A DNA stretch of 15,894 nt from Bacteroidales bacterium (GTDB lineage Bacteria > Bacteroidota > Bacteroidia > Bacteroidales > Muribaculaceae): the NCBI GenBank assembly GCA_900769345.1, contig CAAGGJ010000060.1, forward strand, positions 1-15,894, in the 5' to 3' direction. Made by a program: the position numbers and the translations under genes. The notes below the pieces were generated by a model that saw only the letters and a list, made by a program, of their open reading frames with translations, was not told where the DNA came from and did not search any database. Of the stretch, positions 1 to 6,012 are shown in pieces. Position 1 is the first letter of the stretch. Each line of letters begins with the position of its first letter.

Positions 1-1528
1 AGAACTGCAAGTTTTCGATAAATGTAGGCTTTATCTTATTCTCGGTGGCTACCACATTGCCATCGCGGTCGAGGCGTGTGGTGGCTTCCACATTGGTGCC
101 GGTCATACCGGTCCATTGACGATATTCGGCGGCATGCGCACCACTATACATTCGCGGGAACAGCATATCGAGCTCGGGGCTGGTCTTATACTTCTCCGAG
201 CGACCGGTCATCTTATATTCTTGCGGTGCATTACGGTCGTCGCTTACGGTCTTGGCATAGAGATTCTTGCCTTCCTTCACCACAGCGCTATATCCGCCGT
301 GATCGTTCTGCTGATACACTATGCCGGCATTGAATGTCTGGCCGTAGGCCAATGGGCGGTCGCCATATTGCTCTCGATTGAGATACGTGGCAAGCGAGAA
401 CACATTGTCGGGCGAATTTTGATTGATAGGGGTGTGCGAATTGGAGCGTATCAAGATAAGTGCATACGACGAGTAACCAATAAAGATTACCAAGATGCTC
501 AGCGCCGTGATGGTGAGTATGCGCACCGGTATGCGCTTGCAGTAGCGGAAGAGATAGATGCCGAGTGCCAATATCAGCACTGCGGGGATAAACCATCCGC
601 CGCCTAAGAAGAGCATGCCCGAAAGCACCACTGCCGCCATAAACGACACCTTGATGCGCATGGCATTCTGCTGGCGATATAGTTCATACAAGCACCAACC
701 GAACACCACAAAGTCGATAATGGTATATAGCAGCACGCCCGAATTGTAAGGCAAGCCGAGTGTGTTGACGCAGAACAATTCCACCATCTGAGCCGCATTC
801 ACAAATCCCGGTACCAATCCGTAGAGTATCAGGGCTATTATCACAAACGACACGCCCAATGCCATAAGCGAACCCTTTACCGAGGTTTCTTTCCACTTGC
901 GATAGTAGAACACCAGCACGATGGCGGGTATGCACAGCAAGTTGAGCAAGTGAACGGCTATCGAGACGCCTATCACATAGGCTATCAATATCAAATAACG
1001 GTCGCTATTGGCCTCATCAGCTCGATTTTCCCACTTGAGAATGAGCCAGAACACCAGCGCTGTGCAGAACGACGAGAAGGCATATACCTCGGCTTCTACT
1101 GCCGAGAACCAGAATGTGTCGCTCCAAGTGAACGCCAATGCACCAGCCACGCCACTGCCAAACACACCCAAATATTGACTCCAGGTCATCTCATCTTCCT
1201 TGCCATCGGGCACCACCAAGCGGCGCACAAGGTGCGTGATGGTCCAGAACAGAAGCAAAATGGTAAGCGCCGACAAGATGGCACTCATCACATTCACTGC
1301 CACCGACACCTGCGACGGATCGTTCACAAAGTTAATCACAAAGCGGGCGGCAAGCATGAAAATCGGGTTTCCGGGCGGGTGCCCGATTTCAAGTTTATAG
1401 CCCTGTGAAATAAATTCCGGGCAGTCCCAGAAACTTGCTGTTGGCTCCAACGTGAGCAAATAGGTAACTGCTGCTATTGCAAACATCAGCCACCCCAGCG
1501 AATTGTTAATCAAATTATATTTCTTCAT
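1..1528 (-). CDS. DUF2723 / glycosyltransferase family 117-type membrane protein (N-terminal part, runs off the left edge)
   Basis: The reverse strand is open without a stop from an ATG at 1528-1526 to the window edge, giving 509 codons of a longer protein. It begins MKKYNLINNSLGWLMFAIAA. A first membrane helix (about residues 12-27) is followed by the conserved luminal/periplasmic segment EPTASFWDCPEF (28-39) and GHPPGNP (49-55), the signature of DUF2723 proteins. Further hydrophobic helices fill residues 60-400. The last hundred residues are soluble. DUF2723 proteins have a GT-C-like fold and are classed as glycosyltransferase family 117; the related animal protein TMEM260 is an O-mannosyltransferase. 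Full-length Bacteroidetes members are about 1000 residues, so roughly half is here. The substrate is unknown; a role in protein or surface glycan glycosylation is inference. Family call strong, function moderate. Confidence 0.88.
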   Translation of the reverse strand, partial: MKKYNLINNSLGWLMFAIAAVTYLLTLEPTASFWDCPEFISQGYKLEIGHPPGNPIFMLAARFVINFVNDPSQVSVAVNVMSAILSALTILLLFWTITHLVRRLVVPDGKEDEMTWSQYLGVFGSGVAGALAFTWSDTFWFSAVEAEVYAFSSFCTALVFWLILKWENRADEANSDRYLILIAYVIGVSIAVHLLNLLCIPAIVLVFYYRKWKETSVKGSLMALGVSFVIIALILYGLVPGFVNAAQMVELFCVNTLGLPYNSGVLLYTIIDFVVFGWCLYELYRQQNAMRIKVSFMAAVVLSGMLFLGGGWFIPAVLILALGIYLFRYCKRIPVRILTITALSILVIFIGYSSYALILIRSNSHTPINQNSPDNVFSLATYLNREQYGDRPLAYGQTFNAGIVYQQNDHGGYSAVVKEGKNLYAKTVSDDRNAPQEYKMTGRSEKYKTSPELDMLFPRMYSGAHAAEYRQWTGMTGTNVEATTRLDRDGNVVATENKIKPTFIENLQF

Positions 1529-1582
1529 CAGTGATGTAGTTAATTTTCACCTTCCAATTGCGCATTCGCGCCTAATAACCCA

Positions 1583-1613
1583 CAAAATTAGTGCAATTAC
1601 GCGCATTATCAAA
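1583..1613 (-). promoter_or_regulatory. Bacteroidetes-type promoter of the DUF2723 gene
   Basis: Read on the minus strand, TTTG (1613-1610) is followed after exactly 19 bp by TAATTTTG (1590-1583). This matches both boxes of the Bacteroidetes housekeeping promoter (TTTG, about 19 bp, TAnnTTTG). Transcription should start a few bases further on, near 1577-1579, giving a leader of about 50 nt before the ATG at 1528. Confidence 0.72.
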
Positions 1614-1881
1614 ATTATAGCCCTCGCTTTCACACTTTTTACACATTTTCAGCCCATCAGTGGGGTGTTTAACCCGTATTACAACAAATGCGGCACACCT
1701 CGCGCGGATGTGGCGGGTGCATTTATCTCACACAGATCTAACAGATAAAAACAGATTGATTTATTCAGCAGATGCGGCGGCTTTTAACACTGATTTCCAC
1801 AAGATTGTTTAAGCACGGCACAACTTGTGGAGATATGTGGAAATATTTTGTGAGAATCCGTGTTTTTAGAAACCCGCAGCG

Positions 1882-1957
1882 GCTTCTGAAGGAAGCAAGG
1901 CGCTCGGCTGAAGGTCGAGCGCTTATAGCCGTGGGTGAGCGTTAGCGTAACCCACGG
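1882..1957 (+). repeat. Palindromic repeat unit, copy A
   Basis: The unit starts with GCTTCTGAAGGAAGC (1882-1896). A hairpin follows with a 7-bp stem GCGCTCG/CGAGCGC (1900-1906 with 1916-1922), then a second with an 8-bp stem CCGTGGGT/ACCCACGG (1929-1936 with 1950-1957). The loop of the second carries GAGCGTTAGCGTA. The order of words (TTCTGAAGGAA, then GGGTGAGCG, then AGCGTAACCC) is repeated in inverted orientation at 2057-2126. This suggests a family of short interspersed palindromic repeats. Confidence 0.65.
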
Positions 1958-1976
1958 TAGACAACGCCAACAAAAA

Positions 1977-1993
1977 AGCTTCTGAAGGAAGCT
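1977..1993 (+). repeat. Partial repeat unit: head sequence only
   Basis: AGCTTCTGAAGGAAGCT repeats the first 15 bases of copy A exactly (1978-1992 equals 1882-1896, 96 bp apart) and forms a 6-bp stem by itself. The rest of the unit is absent or changed after it; a different small stem, GCCTCT/AGAGGC (2033-2038 with 2051-2056), follows instead. It looks like a truncated or diverged copy. Confidence 0.55.
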
Positions 1994-2056
1994 AAATCAC
2001 TTGATTAGCAGACGTTTTCGCATCTTGCAGATGCCTCTCGTAGGGTGACAAGAGGC

Positions 2057-2126
2057 CCAGGGGTTACGCTTCGCTCACCCCTGGCTCTAAGCCTCAGCTT
2101 CGCCTCGGCCTTCGTTCCTTCAGAAC
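2057..2126 (-). repeat. Palindromic repeat unit, copy B (inverted relative to copy A)
   Basis: Read on the minus strand the unit starts with GTTCTGAAGGAAC (2126-2114), passes through a GC-rich stretch, and ends in a hairpin with an 8-bp stem CCAGGGGT/ACCCCTGG (2084-2077 with 2064-2057). It shares TTCTGAAGGAA, GGGTGAGCG and AGCGTAACCC with copy A in the same order. The hairpin stem differs in sequence between copies (CCGTGGGT against CCAGGGGT) but stays paired. Such compensatory change suggests that the fold is maintained. Confidence 0.62.
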
Positions 2127-2386
2127 GGTTTTTTGCCGGTATCGCAATCTGTTAGATAGCCTTATCGGGTAAATCTGTTAGATCTGTGTGAGATATTGCG
2201 ACCGATGCTGGGATCTGCGTGCGAAAGCCTGATGCGGGAGTGGCATTTCAAAAATTTTCCAAAAAAAATCGTTTTTGCTGAAACTTTTTGGCAAATGCCT
2301 TCGTCTAATGGGTGTAACAATTAGAAAAAGAGCTCAATATCTAAACTTTTTAAATTAACAACAAAAACTATAAAACTTACAACAAT

Positions 2387-3013
2387 ATGAAAACTTCAAG
2401 ATTTTTCTCAATTTTCGCAATAGCGATTGCCGCTCTCGGCACTTCATCTATGGTTAACGGCACCGAATTGCCCGCCATCGCTTTCACTAACATTCAAGTG
2501 AACAACAATGTGAACTTGCAGTTCATCGACGGCAACGACTCTCGCGTAATCGCCAACGGCGACGAGGTAACTCTCGAATATGATAGCAACACGCTAACCA
2601 TCAGCGCAAAAGACACAAGAACAACCCCTACCGTCACCATCTGTGCTCCACAGCTCCGCACCATTGAATACGACGGCAACGCTGATATCACTCTCAGCGG
2701 CAGACTCAACGCCAATCAGCTGGTGATGTGCCTAAATGGCGAAGGCACTATGGTGATAGAAGATGCATCGATTAAGCGCCTATCTTGCTCAGTGCAAGGC
2801 AGCGGCAACATCTTCTTCTATTCGCTCAAAGCCGACATGATGGTGTGCAACCTCGCCAACACCGGCAAGGTGATAATGGGTTCGCTTACCAGCGACGATT
2901 GCTTGGCTCACGAAACTGCACTCAATGTGGTAAGCCGCAGCTTCGACAACCCCGACAGCAACATGATGCAGAAGGCATCATTCGTGGCTAAGGGCGTGGA
3001 AGTAAGCATCTAA
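2387..3013 (+). CDS. Secreted GIN-domain (DUF2807) protein
   Basis: A 208-residue protein with an N-terminal signal peptide (residues about 1-25, MKTSRFFSIFAIAIAALGTSSMV, cleavage probably near NGTEL). The mature part follows the GIN/DUF2807 plan: FTNIQVNNNVNLQFIDG, then a beta-rich body with TVTICAPQLRTIEYDGNADITLSG, LNGEGTMVIED and VQGSGNIFFYSL, repeated short strands separated by G/N/S turns. This is the family's right-handed beta-helix pattern, formerly named a putative autotransporter adhesin head. The molecular role is not known; such proteins are exported and common in Bacteroidetes. The leader upstream is A-rich with no Shine-Dalgarno site, normal for the phylum. It stands alone, convergent with the amidohydrolase gene downstream. 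Family call fairly sure, function open. Confidence 0.82.
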   Translation: MKTSRFFSIFAIAIAALGTSSMVNGTELPAIAFTNIQVNNNVNLQFIDGNDSRVIANGDEVTLEYDSNTLTISAKDTRTTPTVTICAPQLRTIEYDGNADITLSGRLNANQLVMCLNGEGTMVIEDASIKRLSCSVQGSGNIFFYSLKADMMVCNLANTGKVIMGSLTSDDCLAHETALNVVSRSFDNPDSNMMQKASFVAKGVEVSI

Positions 3014-3069
3014 GCTCACATCTCCCCTTGTCATAACATCTCATATTAGCATATCTCATTCTATCCTCC

Positions 3070-3116
3070 GAGAGGACGTCTCGAAACGCTCAAACGCTGT
3101 TTTAATTCGTCCTCTC
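3070..3116. terminator. Possible shared terminator between convergent genes
   Basis: A 9-bp perfect stem GAGAGGACG/CGTCCTCTC (3070-3078 with 3108-3116) encloses a 29-nt loop. It sits in the 122-bp gap between the converging ends of the GIN-domain gene and the amidohydrolase gene, where a bidirectional terminator is expected. The loop is long and the flanking T tracts are weak, so the call is tentative. Confidence 0.4.
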
Positions 3117-3135
3117 ACCTATTTTCAATACTACG

Positions 3136-3837
3136 TCAAGACTTCTCCAAAATTCGCTCATAAACCTTCTTCAGGCAGCCATACCAACGCATCCACTGGC
3201 GCGGATTCCTATGCAGAATCATGAGTTTTTCGTTCATATACACCTTCTTGTTCACTTCAATCATAAGCGACTTATATTTGAATCCCGTGTAGGGCGTTAT
3301 GGAGTTGCTATATGGGGCATTAAACTCCACGCTATAGCCATAGTCCTTGAAGATTTTTCGAACGTCGTTCACCAAACGCTCGTCGCACGACCAATCGTCG
3401 TTAAATCCTATGCAGATATCGGTATTGGATTTGATGCTTGGGAATGAATGGCAATTCACTATCACGCTGTTTTCATTCAGATGGCTTTTGAGATTATCCT
3501 GATGCTTCTGCCACAGTCTTTTCAGAAATTCTTTACTCTCAGCGCTCAATTTGCCTCGCTTATACCCCTCAAACTCGGTGTAAATGATTCCATGCCCCAA
3601 TCTCTCCAAAACATCTTCGCACAGCCGCTCAGCGTCGCACACAAAGCGCGAGTACGGGAATACCACCTTGCTAACGTTCTCAACCTCCGGCACAGTGAAC
3701 AGCATATCGGTCCACCAATCAGTCCATTGGTTAACACAATCATTAATAAAAAAAGGATTTCTGGGCCAGTTGCCTATCGATGCGTCAAAAATTCCATTCA
3801 CCGACGAATGTGGGATGTTTAAAACTATATTTTTCAT
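3136..3837 (-). CDS. N-formylglutamate amidohydrolase family protein
   Basis: A 233-residue protein with the motifs of the FGase family (Pfam 05013) in order: IPHSS (8-12), CDAERL (67-72), a histidine motif NCHSF (129-133) and IEVNKKVYM (193-201). Members are zinc-dependent hydrolases of the amidohydrolase/carboxypeptidase-like fold. The best known removes formate from N-formylglutamate at the end of histidine degradation. No other hut gene is nearby, so the true substrate is uncertain. One oddity is asparagine at the first position of the NCHSF motif, where aspartate (DCHS/DLHS) is usual. No signal peptide; probably cytoplasmic. The ATG at 3837 directly precedes the conserved first strand, which supports this start. 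Monocistronic, with a possible promoter box upstream. Confidence 0.82.
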   Translation of the reverse strand: MKNIVLNIPHSSVNGIFDASIGNWPRNPFFINDCVNQWTDWWTDMLFTVPEVENVSKVVFPYSRFVCDAERLCEDVLERLGHGIIYTEFEGYKRGKLSAESKEFLKRLWQKHQDNLKSHLNENSVIVNCHSFPSIKSNTDICIGFNDDWSCDERLVNDVRKIFKDYGYSVEFNAPYSNSITPYTGFKYKSLMIEVNKKVYMNEKLMILHRNPRQWMRWYGCLKKVYERILEKS

Positions 3838-3867
3838 ACTATTTGGTGTGTGTTAAATTCATTGAGG

Positions 3868-3875
3868 CAAATATA
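3868..3875 (-). promoter_or_regulatory. Possible -7 box of the amidohydrolase gene
   Basis: The minus strand reads TATATTTG here, a perfect TAnnTTTG box 31 bp upstream of the ATG at 3837. No TTTG is found at the usual 17-22 bp spacing upstream, so this is a half-match only. Confidence 0.4.
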
Positions 3876-4068
3876 TCGATAGAATTTCTAAATTACGACT
3901 ATCTGCTCAAAAATTTTCGACCTCCCGCCTCGGCGCTATCCATATTCGATGCGACTTAGCCCATGCAGGGCAATAGAATTCTACACGCAATTAATAAAAT
4001 AAGGCATACTACGCCCTGCACTATAGCGCACCGGCAAAGCATCAAGCATAATTATTTTTCTCATCACC

Positions 4069-4118
4069 GAAGATTTCCTCCGCTGCAACGGTCCGTGCCG
4101 CCTGCGGAGGAAATCTTC
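4069..4118 (+). terminator. Strong stem-loop followed by a T run (orphan terminator or structured RNA 3' end)
   Basis: GAAGATTTCCTCCGC (4069-4083) pairs perfectly over 15 bp with GCGGAGGAAATCTTC (4104-4118). The loop is 20 nt, and ATAGTTTTT follows on the plus strand. This has the form of an intrinsic terminator for plus-strand transcription, yet the nearest plus-strand gene upstream ends at 3013, with a minus-strand gene in between. It may end a small RNA, block read-through into the methyltransferase promoter, or be a mobile palindromic repeat. Confidence 0.6.
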
Positions 4119-4162
4119 ATAGTTTTTCCTATAAATCATTGGTTTTTAGCACTGCGTTTTGC

Positions 4163-4193
4163 TTTCAATTCTCAATTAATAATCGTAACTTTG
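4163..4193 (+). promoter_or_regulatory. Bacteroidetes-type promoter of the methyltransferase gene
   Basis: TTTC (4163-4166) is followed after 19 bp by TAACTTTG (4186-4193), a perfect TAnnTTTG box with a one-mismatch upstream box. The expected start near 4197-4200 gives a leader of about 105 nt before the ATG at 4306. Confidence 0.62.
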
Positions 4194-4305
4194 CACCAGT
4201 TTTAATCGAGGCGACAAAGCCACGGTGCCGTCAGAGGGCGAGCATCGGCAAAAACTGAAATAATTTACAAGAAATCAATAATTTACATTATATATACACA
4301 AGCGT

Positions 4306-5925
4306 ATGGAATTTGAAATGATAGCCAAAACCTTTCAAGGTTTGGAAGGCGTGTTGGCAGAAGAACTGCGAAATATCGGTGCAAACAATGTTGAGGAGGG
4401 CCGACGAATGGTTTGGTTCACCGGCGACAAAGCGGTGCTCTACAAAGCCAACTTTTGCTGCCGCACTGCTCTTCGCATACTAAAGCCTATCTACAAATTC
4501 ATCGCAAGCGATGCCGACGAACTCTACGAAGCCGTAAAACGCTTCGATTGGGACACCGTTATCAAGGTTGACCAAACTTTCTCAATCGATGCCACTATCT
4601 ATAGCGAAGATTTCCGCCACTCTCGCTTTGCCACCTATCGCGTGAAGGATGCTATCGCCGACTTTTTCAGCGAAAAATACGACAAACGCCCTTCGATTCG
4701 ACTCAACAACCCCGATGTGCAATTCAATGTGCACATTGCTGGCAACGAGGTGACTCTCTCGCTCGACTCTTCGGGCGAGTCGCTTCACAAGCGCGGCTAT
4801 CGCGTGGCTCAGACCGAAGCACCTATCAATGAGGTGCTTGCCGCCGGAATTCTAAAACTCGCAGGCTGGGATGGCCAGTGCAACCTGGTGGACCCGATGT
4901 GTGGCTCGGGAACTTTCCTCATCGAAGCCGCATTGATGGCTGCCAATATCAATCCGGGGGTGTTCCGCAATGGTTACGCTTTCGAAAATTGGGATGATTT
5001 CGACCCCGAATTGTTCGAATCGATCTACAACGACGACTCAGCTGAACGCGAATTCAACTTCAAGATTTTCGGCTCCGACATCTCGCCAAAGGCTGTAGAA
5101 ATAGCTCGCCGAAACATCAAAAGCGCCGGCGTAACCAAATATATCGACTTGGAATGTAAGTCGCTTCAAAGCATCAGCAGCATAGCCGAAGGCGATGGTA
5201 TGATGGTTACCAACCCTCCTTACGGCGAACGCATAGACGTGGAAGATATGGAAGGGCTCTATCATGACCTCGGCGAGCGCCTCAAGCGCGTGTTCAAAGG
5301 CTACAAAGCTTGGGTTATAGGTTACAAAACCGAACTCTTTGACTGTGTAGGCCTCAAGCCATCGGTAAAAATGCCGTTGCTCAACGGCGACTTGGAATGT
5401 GAACTCCGCGAATATGTGATGTTCGACGGCAAATACGACGATTTGCGACGCGATGGCGGAAGCATCAAAGATGCCGAGTTTGCCAAGCGACGCAGCGACG
5501 ATAAACCTTATCGCAAACGCCGTTTCGAAGAGACGTTCAAGAGCGACCGCCGCCCTCGTCACTTCGACGACGAAGAATCGCGCGAACGCCGCCCTCGTCA
5601 CTTCAAGATCGACGACCGCGACGACAATCCTCGCTTCGAAAAGGGTAAAAAGAGTGCTCGCCACGACCGTTTCGACGATGGCAAAAAACCACGCCGTGCC
5701 GACCACGACAAGATACAACGCCGCGAACGCCGCAAACGCTTCGACAGCGATTACGACAACGAACAGCAGAGTGGCGAACGCAAATTTGTGCACAGCGAAG
5801 ATTTCTCGAAGCGCGTGGTGAAGTTCCGCGAACCTCAGTTATCTAAGGACAACGAGGTGCTCTCTAACTCGCTCCGCCGCCGCGGTTGGCGCAAAAAAGA
5901 TGCCGAAAATGGTTCTGACGACTGA
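4306..5925 (+). CDS. THUMP-domain class I RNA methyltransferase (RlmL-like, probable 23S rRNA m2G methyltransferase) with a long charged tail
   Basis: A 539-residue protein. Residues 1-160 match the ferredoxin-like/THUMP RNA-binding part (IAKTFQGLEGVLAEELRNIGA; later SIDATIYSEDFRHSRFATYRVKDAIADFF). The catalytic domain has SAM-binding motif I VDPMCGSGTFLIEAAL (from residue 195), acidic motif GSDISPKAVEIARRN, and active-site motif TNPPYGER (NPPY from 303). This is the arrangement of the N-terminal half of E. coli RlmL (m2G2445 in 23S rRNA); the second RlmK half is absent, as usual in Bacteroidetes. Residues 386-539 form a low-complexity tail rich in Arg, Lys, Asp and Glu, including a duplicated RRPRHF. 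An in-frame ATG at 4318 would remove only four residues. Expressed from the promoter upstream. The target base is inferred from family membership. Confidence 0.88.
   Translation: MEFEMIAKTFQGLEGVLAEELRNIGANNVEEGRRMVWFTGDKAVLYKANFCCRTALRILKPIYKFIASDADELYEAVKRFDWDTVIKVDQTFSIDATIYSEDFRHSRFATYRVKDAIADFFSEKYDKRPSIRLNNPDVQFNVHIAGNEVTLSLDSSGESLHKRGYRVAQTEAPINEVLAAGILKLAGWDGQCNLVDPMCGSGTFLIEAALMAANINPGVFRNGYAFENWDDFDPELFESIYNDDSAEREFNFKIFGSDISPKAVEIARRNIKSAGVTKYIDLECKSLQSISSIAEGDGMMVTNPPYGERIDVEDMEGLYHDLGERLKRVFKGYKAWVIGYKTELFDCVGLKPSVKMPLLNGDLECELREYVMFDGKYDDLRRDGGSIKDAEFAKRRSDDKPYRKRRFEETFKSDRRPRHFDDEESRERRPRHFKIDDRDDNPRFEKGKKSARHDRFDDGKKPRRADHDKIQRRERRKRFDSDYDNEQQSGERKFVHSEDFSKRVVKFREPQLSKDNEVLSNSLRRRGWRKKDAENGSDD
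5548..5604 (+). repeat. Short direct repeat in the methyltransferase tail
   Basis: CGCCGCCCTCGTCACTTC occurs at 5548-5565 and again at 5587-5604 in the same reading frame, 39 bp apart, encoding RRPRHF twice. It suggests growth of the charged tail by tandem duplication. Confidence 0.7.
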
Positions 5926-6012
5926 TTCGGGCGGCATCGTCTCTTCAATAAAAAATTATCGACAATAAAAATTATCAACTCATAACACTCAAACCAAAAA
6001 ATTCTTACTGTA

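Larger units (their letters stand above)
1724..2195. repeat. 23-bp perfect inverted repeat bracketing a hairpin-rich segment
   Basis: The 23 bases at 1724-1746 (beginning TATCTCACACAG) are the exact reverse complement of 2173-2195 (ending CTGTGTGAGATA). Identity stops at once on both sides of each arm, so the ends are sharp. A shorter extra copy of the inner part, AATCTGTTAGAT, lies at 2146-2157 and recurs at 2172-2183. The arms enclose 426 bp without a credible gene, including two inverted copies of a palindromic unit. The arrangement resembles a non-autonomous (MITE-like) element or a composite of REP-like units. No transposase or clear target-site duplication was seen, so mobility is inference. 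Confidence 0.7.
1529..2386. other. Long non-coding stretch between divergent genes, rich in inverted repeats
   Basis: No convincing gene is present in this 858-bp stretch between the divergently transcribed DUF2723 and GIN-domain genes. Positions 1529-1720 carry the promoter and leader of the minus-strand gene. Positions 1724-2195 are a nested repeat structure (separate entries). Positions 2200-2386 are an A/T-rich region that must include the promoter and leader of the gene at 2387; no good TAnnTTTG box was found there. Short open frames in the stretch run through the hairpins and lack family features. Confidence 0.7.
3838..4305. other. Non-coding stretch between divergent genes
   Basis: This 468-bp gap carries the upstream region of the minus-strand amidohydrolase gene, a loose 8-bp inverted repeat TGCAGGGC/GCCCTGCA (3964-3971 with 4013-4020), a strong 15-bp stem-loop (4069-4118), and the promoter and roughly 100-nt leader of the methyltransferase gene. 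An 80-codon open frame at 3963-4205 runs through the stem-loop and the promoter and is judged spurious. Between about 4208 and 4250 the leader has an unusually GC-rich block in an otherwise AT-rich context, with a small TGCCG/CGGCA stem. Confidence 0.6.

Noticed and set aside
116..607. Plus-strand open frame of 163 codons
   Set aside because: Also opposite the DUF2723 gene; its translation is Arg/His-rich without domain features.
950..1408. Plus-strand open frame of 152 codons
   Set aside because: It is the shadow of the DUF2723 gene on the opposite strand, which has clear motifs and a promoter.
1503..1748. Plus-strand open frame of 81 codons
   Set aside because: It overlaps the start and promoter of the minus-strand gene and one arm of the 23-bp inverted repeat; no protein features.
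2021..2100. tRNA-like series of small stems
   Set aside because: The stems (CATCT/AGATG, GCCTCT/AGAGGC, CCAGGGGT/ACCCCTGG) do not form a cloverleaf, and no T-loop consensus or acceptor pairing fits.
3963..4205. Plus-strand open frame of 80 codons in the gap before the methyltransferase
   Set aside because: It runs through a 15-bp perfect stem-loop and a promoter, has no recognisable sequence, and lacks the codon pattern of the neighbours.
5038..5793. Long antisense open frame (251 codons) opposite the methyltransferase gene
   Set aside because: It lies wholly over the coding and repetitive charged tail of a clear gene. It is a by-product of codon bias (GAC/CGC codons read in reverse) and has no family features.
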